Source: Ignavibacteriota bacterium (GTDB lineage Bacteria > Bacteroidota > Ignavibacteria > Kapaibacteriales > UBA2268). From it: 64,000 nucleotides of DNA. The DNA lies in contig JAHBUQ010000005.1 in assembly GCA_019637995.1 (NCBI GenBank), positions 1 through 64,000 of the forward strand, written 5' to 3'. Every line of letters begins with the position of its first letter. Positions within the stretch are counted from its first letter, which is position 1. The position numbers and the translations under genes were made by a program. Below the pieces are notes generated by a model. The model was given only the letters and a program-made list of their open reading frames with translations, did no database searches and was not told the origin of the DNA. Positions 50,375 to 60,660 of this stretch are shown piece by piece.

Positions 50375-51034
50375 ATGTCTAAAACAAAAATTCTGATGAT
50401 AATAGTAATTTTTATTACTTTCTCTATGTCGAGGGCTTATGCCAGTCTATCTGCACATCCCGTACAGATTTATGAAACAGTAATTAAAGGTCAAAAGAAT
50501 TACCTTACGCTTCATATTGCAAATGCCGGACCTTCTGGCAGTCTTGGCTATCAGATAAGTGCTACTGAACCTTGGATTAGTTTTAGTTCAACATCAGGTG
50601 AAATTCCAATTTCGGATAGTATTGAAATTAAACTTATAGTTGATGCTACAAGTCTTAATTCAGGACTATATAAAGCAGACATACTGATTGGTGACCCACA
50701 TCACGGACCTATTACTGTACCAATTGAAATACTTGTCAGTATGGTTGCAGATGTTTACGAATCTTCCGACAACAACAGCTTAATGTTACAAGCATACCCT
50801 AATCCCTTCAATTCTACAACAGTAATAAATTATACTTTGCCAGAGAGTCAATATGTAATTATCAATCTGCTTGATATAAGAGGTAGTCAAATCAAAGTAT
50901 TAGCGAATGAATTTCAGACAGAGGGTATTCACAGGATAAATTTTGATGGCTCTGAATTACCGTCAGGTATTTATTTTATTACATTGAATACACAATCTTA
51001 TTCTATTGTAAGAAAACTTATCATAAATAAATAA
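50375..51034 (+). CDS. Secreted protein with T9SS sorting domain
   Basis: A 219-residue protein: signal peptide (about 1-25), a beta-sandwich (about 30-130; EPWISFSSTSGEIPISDSIEIKL, GDPHHGPITVPIEILV) and a C-terminal T9SS type A sorting domain (YPNPFNSTTVINYTLPE...). The start at 50375 is used because TTGGAGATATTAT precedes it. It should be exported to the cell surface. Role in metal resistance is unknown. Confidence 0.8.
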   Translation: MSKTKILMIIVIFITFSMSRAYASLSAHPVQIYETVIKGQKNYLTLHIANAGPSGSLGYQISATEPWISFSSTSGEIPISDSIEIKLIVDATSLNSGLYKADILIGDPHHGPITVPIEILVSMVADVYESSDNNSLMLQAYPNPFNSTTVINYTLPESQYVIINLLDIRGSQIKVLANEFQTEGIHRINFDGSELPSGIYFITLNTQSYSIVRKLIINK

Positions 51035-51046
51035 AAGGGTATCAAA

Positions 51047-51418
51047 ATGAATAGATTCAGTCTAAAAAAAAGGATTATTCCGATTATTTTCGGAATAGGT
51101 TTAGTCATGACATTTTCGTCATCTAATCTTAGTGCACAATGTAGTATGATGAAGGGGCATGAGAACCACTCCGGTCATTCCGACAATAAAAAACACAACT
51201 CAAACGACAGTGATACTACAATAATAAGAAAAGGTATAATTGATGTTTATGAATTGGATTCCGATAAGGATGGTTATGTTTATCAAGACCAAATGCATTG
51301 GAATGTTATTTCAGACAAAGCGGCTGATTGCCCGATTTGTGGCATGAAATTAGAAAAAGTAAAAATCAAAGATGCTATCAGGAATTTAAAGCAGAATGAT
51401 TTCGAAGTTAAAGAATAA
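51047..51418 (+). CDS. Secreted metal-binding-domain protein (MHWNVISD domain 1)
   Basis: A 123-residue protein with a signal peptide (about 1-32), a His-rich linker and a C-terminal domain of about 60 residues: IIRKGIIDVYELDSDKDG, then DQMHWNVISDKA and CPICGMKLEKV. The CPICGM piece is related to the heavy-metal-binding domain. Two homologous copies are at 51449-51799 and the C-terminus of CusB (60340-60547). Probably periplasmic copper binding. Confidence 0.65.
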   Translation: MNRFSLKKRIIPIIFGIGLVMTFSSSNLSAQCSMMKGHENHSGHSDNKKHNSNDSDTTIIRKGIIDVYELDSDKDGYVYQDQMHWNVISDKAADCPICGMKLEKVKIKDAIRNLKQNDFEVKE

Positions 51419-51448
51419 TTTTGTAATATCAATTAAGTGAGGTTGAAG

Positions 51449-51799
51449 ATGATGAATCAATATCAGGGCTTCTCGAAAATAAAAGGAAGCTTATTATTAT
51501 CGGCAATTATTTTTGCCATAGCAATTTCATTATTTGTCGGTTGTAATGAACAAGACAATTCAGAACATCCCAAAGATATGAAAATACAACAAGAGGCGGA
51601 ATCAATTATTCGGGAAGGTGAAATTGACCTGAATACAATTGATATTAACAAAGACGGTAAAGTATTCCAGGATCCGATGCACTGGAATGTAATTTCAGAC
51701 AAAGCAGGCGATTGCCCTCTGTGCAATATGAAATTAGAAGAAGTTTCACTTAATGAAGCAAAAATGAATCTAACTGAAAATGGATTTAAAGTGAAATAA
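51449..51799 (+). CDS. Lipoprotein with metal-binding domain (MHWNVISD domain 2)
   Basis: A 116-residue lipoprotein (signal with a Cys in LFVGCNEQDN) with the second copy of the domain: IREGEIDLNTIDINKDG, then DPMHWNVISDKAGDCPLCNMKLEEV. The ATG at 51449 is chosen because AAGTGAGG precedes it; a GTG start 4 codons upstream is excluded as it contains this site. Its last residues match the end of the CusB copy (NGFKVK). Confidence 0.7.
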   Translation: MMNQYQGFSKIKGSLLLSAIIFAIAISLFVGCNEQDNSEHPKDMKIQQEAESIIREGEIDLNTIDINKDGKVFQDPMHWNVISDKAGDCPLCNMKLEEVSLNEAKMNLTENGFKVK

Positions 51800-51810
51800 G
51801 TAACTATTAA

Positions 51811-51837
51811 TGCAGGCAGTGGTAATAACTGCCTGCA
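51811..51837 (+). terminator. Hairpin before cusA
   Basis: TGCAGGCAGT (51811-51820) and ACTGCCTGCA (51828-51837) form a perfect 10-bp stem with a 7-nt loop. No T-tract is seen after it, so attenuation or mRNA processing is possible. An in-frame ATG at 51810 lies just before this stem and is not the start of CusA. Confidence 0.7.
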
Positions 51838-51857
51838 AGTTTAAACTACCAAATATT

Positions 51858-54800
51858 ATGCTTAATAAATTCATAAAATATTTCCTCGAAAACAAGTTAG
51901 TAACAGTTCTCTTACTAATTATCTTAGTTTTTTGGGGAATTATAACATCTCCATTCGATTGGAACACGGGATTTTTACCGAAAGACCCTGTTCCTGTTGA
52001 TGCCATTCCGGACATTGGCGAAAATCAGCAGATTGTTTTTACGCCTTGGAATGGTAGGTCACCACAAGATATTGAAGACCAGATTTCATATCCGTTAACC
52101 ACCTATCTTCTTGGTATTCCGGGAGTGAAAACAATACGGAGTTCTTCAATTTTTGGTTTTTCAAGCATTTATATTATATTCTCAGAAGATATAGAATTTT
52201 ACTGGTCACGCTCACGGATATTGGAAAAGTTAAGTTCTCTTCCCTCCGGTCTATTACCCGATGATGTTCAACCCACATTAGGACCCGATGCTACAGCCTT
52301 GGGACAAGTTTACTGGTACACGCTTGAAGGTCGTGATAAAGAAGGAAATCCAACCGGGGGATGGGATTTACATGAGATACGCACTGTTCAGGATTTTTAT
52401 GTAAAATACGGATTAAATGCAACAGAAGGTGTTTCAGAAGTAGCTTCAATTGGGGGATTTGTACAGGAATACCAGATAGACGTAAACCCTGACGCATTAA
52501 ATGCCTACAATATTCCATTGAATAAGGTTATGCAGGCAGTTCAGAAATCGAACCGTGATGTGGGGGCTAAAACAATAGAGATAAATCAGGCAGAATACCT
52601 TGTACGTGGATTAGGTTATGTAAAAAATGTAGAAGATATTGAGAAAGCCGTGGTTGCAGTTCAGGATAATGTGCCTGTTCGTATTAAGGATATAGCTAAT
52701 GTTGCACTTGGACCAGCTTCACGCCGGGGTGTTCTTGATAAAGACGGAGCCGAAGTGGTTGGCGGGGTAGTAGTTGCAAGGTATGGTGCTAATCCATTGC
52801 AGGTTATCAACAATGTGAAAGAGAAGATTGCAGAAATTTCACCCGGCTTACCGAAAAAAACATTAGCAAATGGTGTAGAAAGTCAGCTCACCATTGTTCC
52901 GTTTTACGACCGTTCTGAATTGATTTATGAGACACTTGGCACTTTGGAAGAAGCTTTGTCGCTTCAGATTCTCATAACTATTCTGGTTATAATTGTTATG
53001 ATTTATAACCTTAGAGCATCAATACTCATATCAAGTTTATTGCCTATTGCTGTGCTTATGGTTTTTATTGCAATGCGGAATTTTGGTGTAGATGCAAATA
53101 TAGTGGCTCTTTCCGGTATTGCTATTGCCATTGGCACTATGGTTGATTTGGGAATAATTCTCTCGGAGAACATAGTTAAACATATTGACGAAGCTCCACC
53201 CGAACAAAGATTGATAACAACAATTTACAATGGCTCGGCAGAAGTAAGCTCGGCAATTCTTACAGCAGTTTCCACAACTATCGTAAGTTTTATTCCTGTT
53301 TTTACTATGCAGGCAGCCGAGGGTAAATTATTTGGACCTCTTGCATTTACAAAATCATTTGCTTTGGTGGCTGCTTTAATTGTTTCGTTGTTTATATTGC
53401 CCACATTGGCACATTGGTTTTTTGGTTTTAAAATAAAGAATCCACGTCATAACAGATGGGTTAATATTATACTTATTTTAGCCGGTGTTATTGGATTATT
53501 CAGTAATATTGTATGGGCGGGTGTATTATTGATTTTATTTGGCATTATCCCTTTCATTAAACCACTAATCTCTGATAAAAAATTATTTAAGAAACCTTTT
53601 TTCCACACAGCTTTGGAAAATATTGAATTGGTTTTAGTGGTAGTGGGAGTTATTTGGCTTTTGGCAAAGTACTGGTTACCGCTCGGTGCCGGTAAAAGTG
53701 TGCTAATCAACTTTATTTTTGTTGCGTTATTGGTCGGCTTTATTTTAGGGGCATTTAGTTTACTCCTAATTTCTTACAAAGGAATATTAAACTGGTGTTT
53801 GAATAACAAAGTCAAGTTTTTATTGATTCCGACCCTTTTGATACTCTTAGCCGTGAACATCTGGATGGGATTCTCAAATATTTTTGGGTTCCTGGCAAAT
53901 GGAACGGACAAAATTGGATGGAACATACGGACAACTTCTGTTTGGTCGGGAATGACTCATACATTCCCCGGAATAGGAAAAGAATTTATGCCTTCGTTGG
54001 ATGAAGGCAGCTTTTTACTCATGCCAACCTCTATGCCGCATTCAGGGGTTGCCTACAACAGAAAAGTAGTAGGGCAATTAGATATGTTGCTTACTAACAT
54101 TCCCGAAGTGAAACTGGTTGTCGGTAAGTTAGGACGAGTAGAATCTGCGCTTGACCCTGCACCGGTTTCCATGTATGAAAATATTATCAACTATAAATCT
54201 GAATATGAACTCAATGACAAAGGGCATCGCAGGCGTTTTAAAACAGACAGGGATGACCGCTTTGTATTAAAAAATGGAGATACACTATCTAATAAGGAAA
54301 TGCTGGCAAATGGTATCTCATCAGATGAGTTGTTGCCGGATGAAGATGGGAACTATTTCAGAAATTGGCGTGAACATATAAAATCATCCGATGATATTTG
54401 GAAAGAAATCGTTGCTGTAACAAAAATACCCGGAGTTACTTCAGCACCGAAATTGCAACCTATAGAAACTCGTTTGGTCATGTTACAAACCGGAATGAGG
54501 GCTCCTATGGGCATAAAGATTTTCGGTCCCGACCTCAAAACAATCGAGGAATTTGGATTGAGGCTCGAAAGTATATTAAAAGAAGTACCATCTGTAAAAG
54601 CTGAAGCAGCCTTTGCCGACCGTATTGTAGGAAAACCTTACATTCACCTGAATATCAACAGAGATGAAATATCACGCTATGGTTTAAGTGTCGAAGATGT
54701 GCAACAAAGCATTGAAACAGCAATTGGGGGCATGAAAATCTCATCAACGGTTGAAGGACGTGAGCGATTTCCTATACGGGTTCGTTACCCAAGAGAGTTA

Positions 54801-55682
54801 AGAGATGACCCTGAATCGCTTGGAAAAATTCTTATTCCAACACCCACCGGAGCACAAATACCGCTTAGTCAGTTAGTTGATATGGAGTATGTACGTGGTC
54901 CGCAAGCCATAAAAAGTGAGAACACTTTTCTTGTCGGTTATGTGCTGTTTGATAAAAGGGACGGCTATGCCGAAGTAGATGTTGTGAACGATGCGCAGGA
55001 AATGATTCAACAAAAAATTGATGCAGGCGAGTTAATTGTTCCGGCAGGGTTGAATTTTAAATTTTCTGGAAGTTATGAAAACCAGGTACGTGCCGAAAAA
55101 CGGCTCATTATAATCGTGCCGATTGTATTATTAATCATCTTTCTGATACTCTACTTCCAATTCAAATCGGTTACTACATCGCTAATGATTTTTACCGGAG
55201 TGGCTATGGCATTTAGCGGAGGTTTTATAATGCTCTGGCTATACGGACAGGGGTGGTTTGCCGATTTCAATATTTTTGGAACAAATATCCGTGAACTTTT
55301 TCAGATGAATACCGTCAACTTGAGTGTTGCCGTTTGGGTGGGTTTTATTGCCTTGTTTGGACTTGCAACAGATGATGGGGTTTTGATGGGAACCTATCTT
55401 GACCAAAGTTTTGAACGTAATCGTACAAAAACAATTAAAGAAATCAGGACTTCTGTTGTGGAAGCCGGAGAGCGAAGAATAAGACCTGCCGTAATGACAA
55501 CCACAACTACTATTATTGCATTGTTGCCGGTTCTTACATCAACAGGGCGGGGAGCTGATATTATGGTTCCAATGGCTATTCCAGCCTTTGGCGGAATGAT
55601 TGTTGCGGCTATTACATATTACATTGTTCCTACGCTTTATTGTATGCGTGAAGAGTATAAACTAAAAAATCAAAAATCATGA
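51858..55682 (+). CDS. cusA: CusA/CzcA-family heavy-metal RND transporter
   Basis: A 1274-residue inner-membrane proton antiporter. It has N-terminal HME-RND segments (GENQQIVFTPWNGRSPQDIEDQISYPLT), the TM4 AIGTMVDLGIILSENI region with the key Asp, and a second large periplasmic domain. An additional group of membrane helices at about 540-690 enlarges the protein over the usual 1050 residues, as in Bacteroidota CusA. It works with the CusC-like (55679) and CusB (58973) proteins to expel copper/silver. The stop overlaps the next start by 4 nt. Confidence 0.9.
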   Translation: MLNKFIKYFLENKLVTVLLLIILVFWGIITSPFDWNTGFLPKDPVPVDAIPDIGENQQIVFTPWNGRSPQDIEDQISYPLTTYLLGIPGVKTIRSSSIFGFSSIYIIFSEDIEFYWSRSRILEKLSSLPSGLLPDDVQPTLGPDATALGQVYWYTLEGRDKEGNPTGGWDLHEIRTVQDFYVKYGLNATEGVSEVASIGGFVQEYQIDVNPDALNAYNIPLNKVMQAVQKSNRDVGAKTIEINQAEYLVRGLGYVKNVEDIEKAVVAVQDNVPVRIKDIANVALGPASRRGVLDKDGAEVVGGVVVARYGANPLQVINNVKEKIAEISPGLPKKTLANGVESQLTIVPFYDRSELIYETLGTLEEALSLQILITILVIIVMIYNLRASILISSLLPIAVLMVFIAMRNFGVDANIVALSGIAIAIGTMVDLGIILSENIVKHIDEAPPEQRLITTIYNGSAEVSSAILTAVSTTIVSFIPVFTMQAAEGKLFGPLAFTKSFALVAALIVSLFILPTLAHWFFGFKIKNPRHNRWVNIILILAGVIGLFSNIVWAGVLLILFGIIPFIKPLISDKKLFKKPFFHTALENIELVLVVVGVIWLLAKYWLPLGAGKSVLINFIFVALLVGFILGAFSLLLISYKGILNWCLNNKVKFLLIPTLLILLAVNIWMGFSNIFGFLANGTDKIGWNIRTTSVWSGMTHTFPGIGKEFMPSLDEGSFLLMPTSMPHSGVAYNRKVVGQLDMLLTNIPEVKLVVGKLGRVESALDPAPVSMYENIINYKSEYELNDKGHRRRFKTDRDDRFVLKNGDTLSNKEMLANGISSDELLPDEDGNYFRNWREHIKSSDDIWKEIVAVTKIPGVTSAPKLQPIETRLVMLQTGMRAPMGIKIFGPDLKTIEEFGLRLESILKEVPSVKAEAAFADRIVGKPYIHLNINRDEISRYGLSVEDVQQSIETAIGGMKISSTVEGRERFPIRVRYPRELRDDPESLGKILIPTPTGAQIPLSQLVDMEYVRGPQAIKSENTFLVGYVLFDKRDGYAEVDVVNDAQEMIQQKIDAGELIVPAGLNFKFSGSYENQVRAEKRLIIIVPIVLLIIFLILYFQFKSVTTSLMIFTGVAMAFSGGFIMLWLYGQGWFADFNIFGTNIRELFQMNTVNLSVAVWVGFIALFGLATDDGVLMGTYLDQSFERNRTKTIKEIRTSVVEAGERRIRPAVMTTTTTIIALLPVLTSTGRGADIMVPMAIPAFGGMIVAAITYYIVPTLYCMREEYKLKNQKS

Positions 55683-56911
55683 AAAATAATATAGCAATAC
55701 TAATAGCAATGCTATTGTACGGTTCGATAAGCTTTGCTCAAACATTGGACGATTATTTTAAAGTAGCCGCTGAAAACAATCCCGGTTTACAGGCTGTCTA
55801 TAAAGAATACGAGGCTGCATTACAGAAAGAGCCTCAGGTGAGTACTTTACCTGACCCAACCTTTTCTTTCGGGTATTTTATTTCCCCGGTTGAAACAAGG
55901 GTAGGACCTCAACAGGCGAGGTTCTCGCTTACGCAAATGTTCCCTTGGTTTGGCACATTAAAAGCACAGGGCGATGCTGCGTCTTTAATGGCAGAAGTAA
56001 AATTTCAAAATTTTATTGAAGCCCGGAACAAACTTTATTACTGGTTGGCATCCGCTTATTATCCTCTATATGAGTTAAAAGATTGGATTCGTATCGAACA
56101 GGAAAATATCAGAATACTTGAATCTTACAAAAACATTGCGACTCATAAGTTCGAAAACGGAAAAGGAACAATGGTCGATGTTTTACGAGTAGATATTATG
56201 CTGAAAGATGCACAAACCAATCTTATTATACTAAGTGATAAAGAAAAACCGTTACTTACTACTTTCAACAAACTATTGAACAGACCTGAAAATGAAATAG
56301 TACAAATCAGCGAATCATTGAAAGCCGAAATCATTTCAGATAATTTCAGAAAAGATTCATTAATTTCTACAAATCCAACATTAAAAGCACTGGATTTACA
56401 AATTCAGGCAAGTAAAGCCTCAGAATTTACAGCACAAAAGCAAGGAATGCCAAAATTGGGTGTAGGTATAGATTATGTAATGGTAGGCAACCGCACTGAT
56501 ATGTCATTGCCCGATAATGGTAAAGATATTCTTATGCCCATGGTAAGTGTAAGTATTCCTATATTCAGGGATAAGTACAACGCTTCTGTAAAAGAAGCCC
56601 AACTGATGCAGGAAAGCTATAATCACCAAAAACAAGAAGTCGCAAATAATCTTATTTCCGAATATGAAATGCTCTGGTTTCAGGTAAAACAACAGTTGCA
56701 ACTATTATCACTTTACGAACAACAAATACAAACCTCGCAACAATCGTTAAACTTACTTTTTACTTCGTATGGTAATTCCGGGAAGGAATTCGAAGAAGTA
56801 CTGAGAATGCAGCAACAATTGTTGAAATACCAAAAAATGAAAGCAACTGCTCTGACTGAATACTACACAGCATTAGCAGAGTTGGATTATATCACTGCAA
56901 AATCGAAATAA
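55679..56911 (+). CDS. TolC/CusC-family outer-membrane efflux protein
   Basis: A 410-residue protein with a signal peptide (about 1-20, ISFAQ) and two long helical hairpin repeats typical of OEP/TolC (about 25-215 and 225-405), containing DALPDPTFSFGYF-like and GNRTDMSLPDNGKDILMPMVSVSIPIF strands. It forms the outer channel of the copper efflux pump. Operon with CusA (4-nt overlap) and CopB (2 nt). Confidence 0.85.
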   Translation: MKNNIAILIAMLLYGSISFAQTLDDYFKVAAENNPGLQAVYKEYEAALQKEPQVSTLPDPTFSFGYFISPVETRVGPQQARFSLTQMFPWFGTLKAQGDAASLMAEVKFQNFIEARNKLYYWLASAYYPLYELKDWIRIEQENIRILESYKNIATHKFENGKGTMVDVLRVDIMLKDAQTNLIILSDKEKPLLTTFNKLLNRPENEIVQISESLKAEIISDNFRKDSLISTNPTLKALDLQIQASKASEFTAQKQGMPKLGVGIDYVMVGNRTDMSLPDNGKDILMPMVSVSIPIFRDKYNASVKEAQLMQESYNHQKQEVANNLISEYEMLWFQVKQQLQLLSLYEQQIQTSQQSLNLLFTSYGNSGKEFEEVLRMQQQLLKYQKMKATALTEYYTALAELDYITAKSK

Positions 56912-56913
56912 TC

Positions 56914-58971
56914 ATGGAAAATAAACATCATAATCATTCGCATCAAAACCACCATCAAACTCATGAGCATCATGACAAGAGTGGTCATAAAAACCAACCC
57001 GACTCTCATAATGACCATCACGACCATCATGTCATGATGATAGAAGATTTCAAAAAGCGATTTTGGATTTCATTGTTCATAACACTCCCTATCGTAGTGC
57101 TTGCACCAATGATTCAAGAACTGGTTGGTTATGAGCTTCGCTTCAATGGTGATCGCTATGTGCAGTTCGTGCTTTCCTCTATCATCTTCTTTTATGGCGG
57201 ATGGCCTTTTTTGAAAGGATTGGTTGATGAAGTTAAAAAGAAAGCCCCCGGAATGATGACCTTGATTGCTCTGGCAATATCCGTTGCATACTTCTACAGC
57301 TCGGCAGTTGTCTTCGGGCTTGGTGGTAATATCTTTTTTTGGGAATTGGCAAGCCTGATAGTCATTATGCTTTTAGGCCATTGGATAGAAATGAAATCTG
57401 TGATGGGTGCATCAAACGCACTTCAAGAACTCGCCAAAATGATGCCTTCCACTGCCCGAAGAATCAATAAGGACGGGGAACATGAAGATGTACCAATTGA
57501 AGATTTGCAAAGCAATGATATTATTCTGGTAAGACCAGGGGAAAAGATTCCGGCTGATGGAACGGTAATTGAAGGAGAAAGCCATGTGAACGAATCAATG
57601 CTTACCGGAGAATCGAAACCTGCTTCTAAGAAAAAGGACGATAAGGTGATTGGTGGTTCAGTAAATGACAATGGTACCTTAAAAATCAAAGTCAAACATA
57701 CAGGAGAAGACTCCTATCTGAATAAAGTGATTGGAATGGTCAAAGAAGCACAGAAAACTAAATCTAAAACCCAAAATTTGGCTGATAAAGCAGCCGCATG
57801 GTTGTTCTACATTGCCTTGGGTGCAGGGATTACAACCTTGATTGTTTGGTTAAGTCTGGGAAAAGAATTTGAGTATGCACTGGAACGAATGGTTACTGTG
57901 ATGATAATTTCATGTCCTCATGCATTAGGATTGGCTGTACCTTTGGTTGTAGCAATTTCTACAGCGGTTTCAGCAAAAAATGGATTGCTCATTCGAAACA
58001 GAACCGCTTTTGAAAATGCACGAAAATTAACCACTATCATTTTTGATAAAACAGGAACTCTGACCAAAGGAGAGTTTGGGGTAACCCGTTTCAAGAGTAC
58101 CACAGAAAAACAGACAGACCATGAGTTACTTCAAATTGCAGCTTCGGTTGAAAACAGTTCGGAACACCCAATTGCAGGAGGAATCGTTAGAAAAGCTAAA
58201 AAAGAAAACTTAAAGTTTGACGAACCAGAAAATTTCCAAAACATCACAGGGAAAGGAATAAAGGCAACTTTAAAAGGGCAGGAAATCAAAATAGTAAGTC
58301 CGGGAATGTTGAAAGAACATGGAATAGAAACGCCTTCTGACGCATTCAAGACAGAAGACGAAACTGTGGTTTTTATTCTGATTGACAATATGTTGGCAGG
58401 CTTCATCGCTCTTGCAGATGAAATCAGACCTGAATCCATATCAGCTATTCAAACACTGAAAGACAGAGGGATAAAGGTTTTGATGGTCACAGGTGACAAC
58501 CATCAAGTAGCAAAAGCGGTTAGCGAACAACTATCACTGGACGATTTTTACGCAGAAGTGCTACCGGAAGACAAGCAACGTATCATTAAAAAACTTCAGG
58601 AAAAGGGAGAGTTTGTAGCTATGACTGGTGATGGCGTGAATGATGCACCAGCTTTAGCTCAGGCTAATGTTGGTATTGCAGTCGGGTCGGGAACGGATGT
58701 AGCCGCAGAAACCGCAGATATAATATTGGTAAACAGCAATCCCAATGACATTGCCAACCTGATTCTTTTCGGTACTGCTACATATAAAAAAATGATGCAA
58801 AACCTTTGGTGGGCAACAGGTTACAACATTGTGGCGGTGCCGTTGGCTGCCGGAGTTCTGGCAGGCGTTGGCATCATTCTAAGTCCTGCAGTCGGTGCTG
58901 TTTTAATGAGTCTTAGTACGGTAATAGTTGCACTAAATGCACAATTATTAAAAAATCAAATTAAGAAATAA
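56914..58971 (+). CDS. copB: CopB-type copper P-type ATPase
   Basis: A 685-residue P1B ATPase. The first 45 residues are His-rich (HHNHSHQNHHQTHEHH...), the membrane motif is Cys334-Pro-His (P1B-3 type, CopB class), the phosphorylation site is DKTGTLT at Asp378, and the hinge motif is GDGVND (about 570). CPH-type pumps are linked to Cu(II)/Cu(I) or Ag export. It starts 2 nt after the outer-membrane gene and is followed by CusB. Confidence 0.9.
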   Translation: MENKHHNHSHQNHHQTHEHHDKSGHKNQPDSHNDHHDHHVMMIEDFKKRFWISLFITLPIVVLAPMIQELVGYELRFNGDRYVQFVLSSIIFFYGGWPFLKGLVDEVKKKAPGMMTLIALAISVAYFYSSAVVFGLGGNIFFWELASLIVIMLLGHWIEMKSVMGASNALQELAKMMPSTARRINKDGEHEDVPIEDLQSNDIILVRPGEKIPADGTVIEGESHVNESMLTGESKPASKKKDDKVIGGSVNDNGTLKIKVKHTGEDSYLNKVIGMVKEAQKTKSKTQNLADKAAAWLFYIALGAGITTLIVWLSLGKEFEYALERMVTVMIISCPHALGLAVPLVVAISTAVSAKNGLLIRNRTAFENARKLTTIIFDKTGTLTKGEFGVTRFKSTTEKQTDHELLQIAASVENSSEHPIAGGIVRKAKKENLKFDEPENFQNITGKGIKATLKGQEIKIVSPGMLKEHGIETPSDAFKTEDETVVFILIDNMLAGFIALADEIRPESISAIQTLKDRGIKVLMVTGDNHQVAKAVSEQLSLDDFYAEVLPEDKQRIIKKLQEKGEFVAMTGDGVNDAPALAQANVGIAVGSGTDVAAETADIILVNSNPNDIANLILFGTATYKKMMQNLWWATGYNIVAVPLAAGVLAGVGIILSPAVGAVLMSLSTVIVALNAQLLKNQIKK

Positions 58972-58972
58972 C

Positions 58973-60547
58973 ATGAAAGCAATAGATAAAAAAACATTAA
59001 TAATAGCATCAATCACTCTAATTATTGGTTTGCTGGCAGGTTGGTTGATTTTTGGCGGTAATAAGGGTACTTCTCACGATGACCTTGAACACGAGAAAAC
59101 TGAAATAGCCGACGAGACGGTCTGGACTTGCTCCATGCACCCGCAAATACGTCAAAATGAGCCTGGCGACTGTCCGATTTGTGGTATGGATTTAATCCCC
59201 TTGGATGATGACCAAAACTCAGATATTGACCCTAATGCTGTAAGCATGTCTTCTATAGCCATGCAGTTAGCTGATGTGAGTACAGCAATAGTGGGAAAAA
59301 TGAATCCCATTAAGCAAGTTCGTTTGAGTGGTAAAGTGCAGGCGGATGAACGTTTAGTTTATTCTCAATCTTCGCATATACCTGGTAGAATTGAAAAATT
59401 GTTGGTGAATTTTACAGGTGAATTTGTGAAAAAAGGACAAATTATTGCATATATTTATTCACCTGAATTGGTTACAACTCAGGAAGAATTATTAGAAGCA
59501 CAAAAAATAGCTGAATCGCAACCTCAATTATTTACATCAGCCAAAGAAAAGTTAAAAAACTGGAAACTATCTGATAAACAAATTGAAGAAATTCTGACTA
59601 CAGGAAAGACACAGGATGAATTTCCGATAAAAGCAGATGTTGCAGGGTTTGTAACATCTAAAATGATCAATTTGGGTGACTATGTACGCAGAGGAGAAAC
59701 TATCTACGAAATTTCAGACCTTTCTAAACTTTGGGTATTATTTGATGTGTATGAATCAGATATGAACTGTATAAAAAAAGGTAATAAAGTTGACTTTACT
59801 GTAGCCTCTATGCCCGGCAATTCTTTTAAGGGAAACATAACCTGGCTCGACCCTATAATTGACCCTAAAACAAGGGTGGTAAAAGCAAGAGTAGAGTATA
59901 ATAATGCAAACGGAAAACTAAAACCTGAAATGTTTGTCTCCGGTTTTGTTGAAGCTAAATTGACCAACAAATCAAATTCAATTGTTGTGCCCAAAACAGC
60001 CGTTATGTGGACAGGCAAACGTTCTGTTGTTTACATTAAATCAAATTCAGATAAGGGAGTCAATTTTATCATGCGTGAAGTAACTTTGGGACCTGCTTTG
60101 GGAGAGAGCTATTTGGTTGAAAGTGGTTTAATGGAAGGTGAAGAAATTGCAATCAATGGTACATTTAGTATTGATGCTGCCGCACAGTTAGCAGGTAAAC
60201 CAAGTATGATGAGTCCTGATGGCGGACCTGCGATGACTGGACATAATCATGGCGAGACAAATAAATCAACAATTAAGGACGAACAGAAAACTCAAAATGC
60301 ACAAGACCATAATAACAAAATTAAGCAGAGTTCAAATGAAGATAATTCCAAAATAATCAGAAAAGGCAAAATTGATGTCTATGAAATTGATATAAACAAA
60401 GATGGTAAAGTATTTCAGGACCCAATGCATTGGAATGTTATATCTGATGAAGCAGGTAAATGCCCTTTATGTAAAATGACTTTAGAGGAAGTTACACTTG
60501 AATCAGCTAAATCCAATCTAATGAAGAATGGATTTAAAGTGAAATAG
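58973..60547 (+). CDS. cusB: CusB membrane-fusion protein with added metal-binding domains
   Basis: A 524-residue periplasmic adaptor with an N-terminal anchor (about 9-28), a heavy-metal-binding domain (WTCSMHPQI...CPICGMDLIP, 51-77), a barrel-sandwich/lipoyl fold (about 105-260) and beta domains. A His-rich linker leads to the third copy of the MHWNVISD domain (about 460-524). This C-terminal copy is an uncommon addition to CusB. It connects CusA and the outer channel. Confidence 0.85.
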   Translation: MKAIDKKTLIIASITLIIGLLAGWLIFGGNKGTSHDDLEHEKTEIADETVWTCSMHPQIRQNEPGDCPICGMDLIPLDDDQNSDIDPNAVSMSSIAMQLADVSTAIVGKMNPIKQVRLSGKVQADERLVYSQSSHIPGRIEKLLVNFTGEFVKKGQIIAYIYSPELVTTQEELLEAQKIAESQPQLFTSAKEKLKNWKLSDKQIEEILTTGKTQDEFPIKADVAGFVTSKMINLGDYVRRGETIYEISDLSKLWVLFDVYESDMNCIKKGNKVDFTVASMPGNSFKGNITWLDPIIDPKTRVVKARVEYNNANGKLKPEMFVSGFVEAKLTNKSNSIVVPKTAVMWTGKRSVVYIKSNSDKGVNFIMREVTLGPALGESYLVESGLMEGEEIAINGTFSIDAAAQLAGKPSMMSPDGGPAMTGHNHGETNKSTIKDEQKTQNAQDHNNKIKQSSNEDNSKIIRKGKIDVYEIDINKDGKVFQDPMHWNVISDEAGKCPLCKMTLEEVTLESAKSNLMKNGFKVK

Positions 60548-60660
60548 TTATAGAAAGTTACAGTTATTTTTTTTTTGTTGTATCATAATTAAATATGTTT
60601 ATTTTTGCATATATAATTATCGTGAAATTTAATTTTAAATAAATCCTTTTTGGAGTACTG

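Noticed and set aside
51810..51857. Upstream start for CusA
   Set aside because: It would begin at a perfect hairpin; the start at 51858 gives the normal RND N-terminus.
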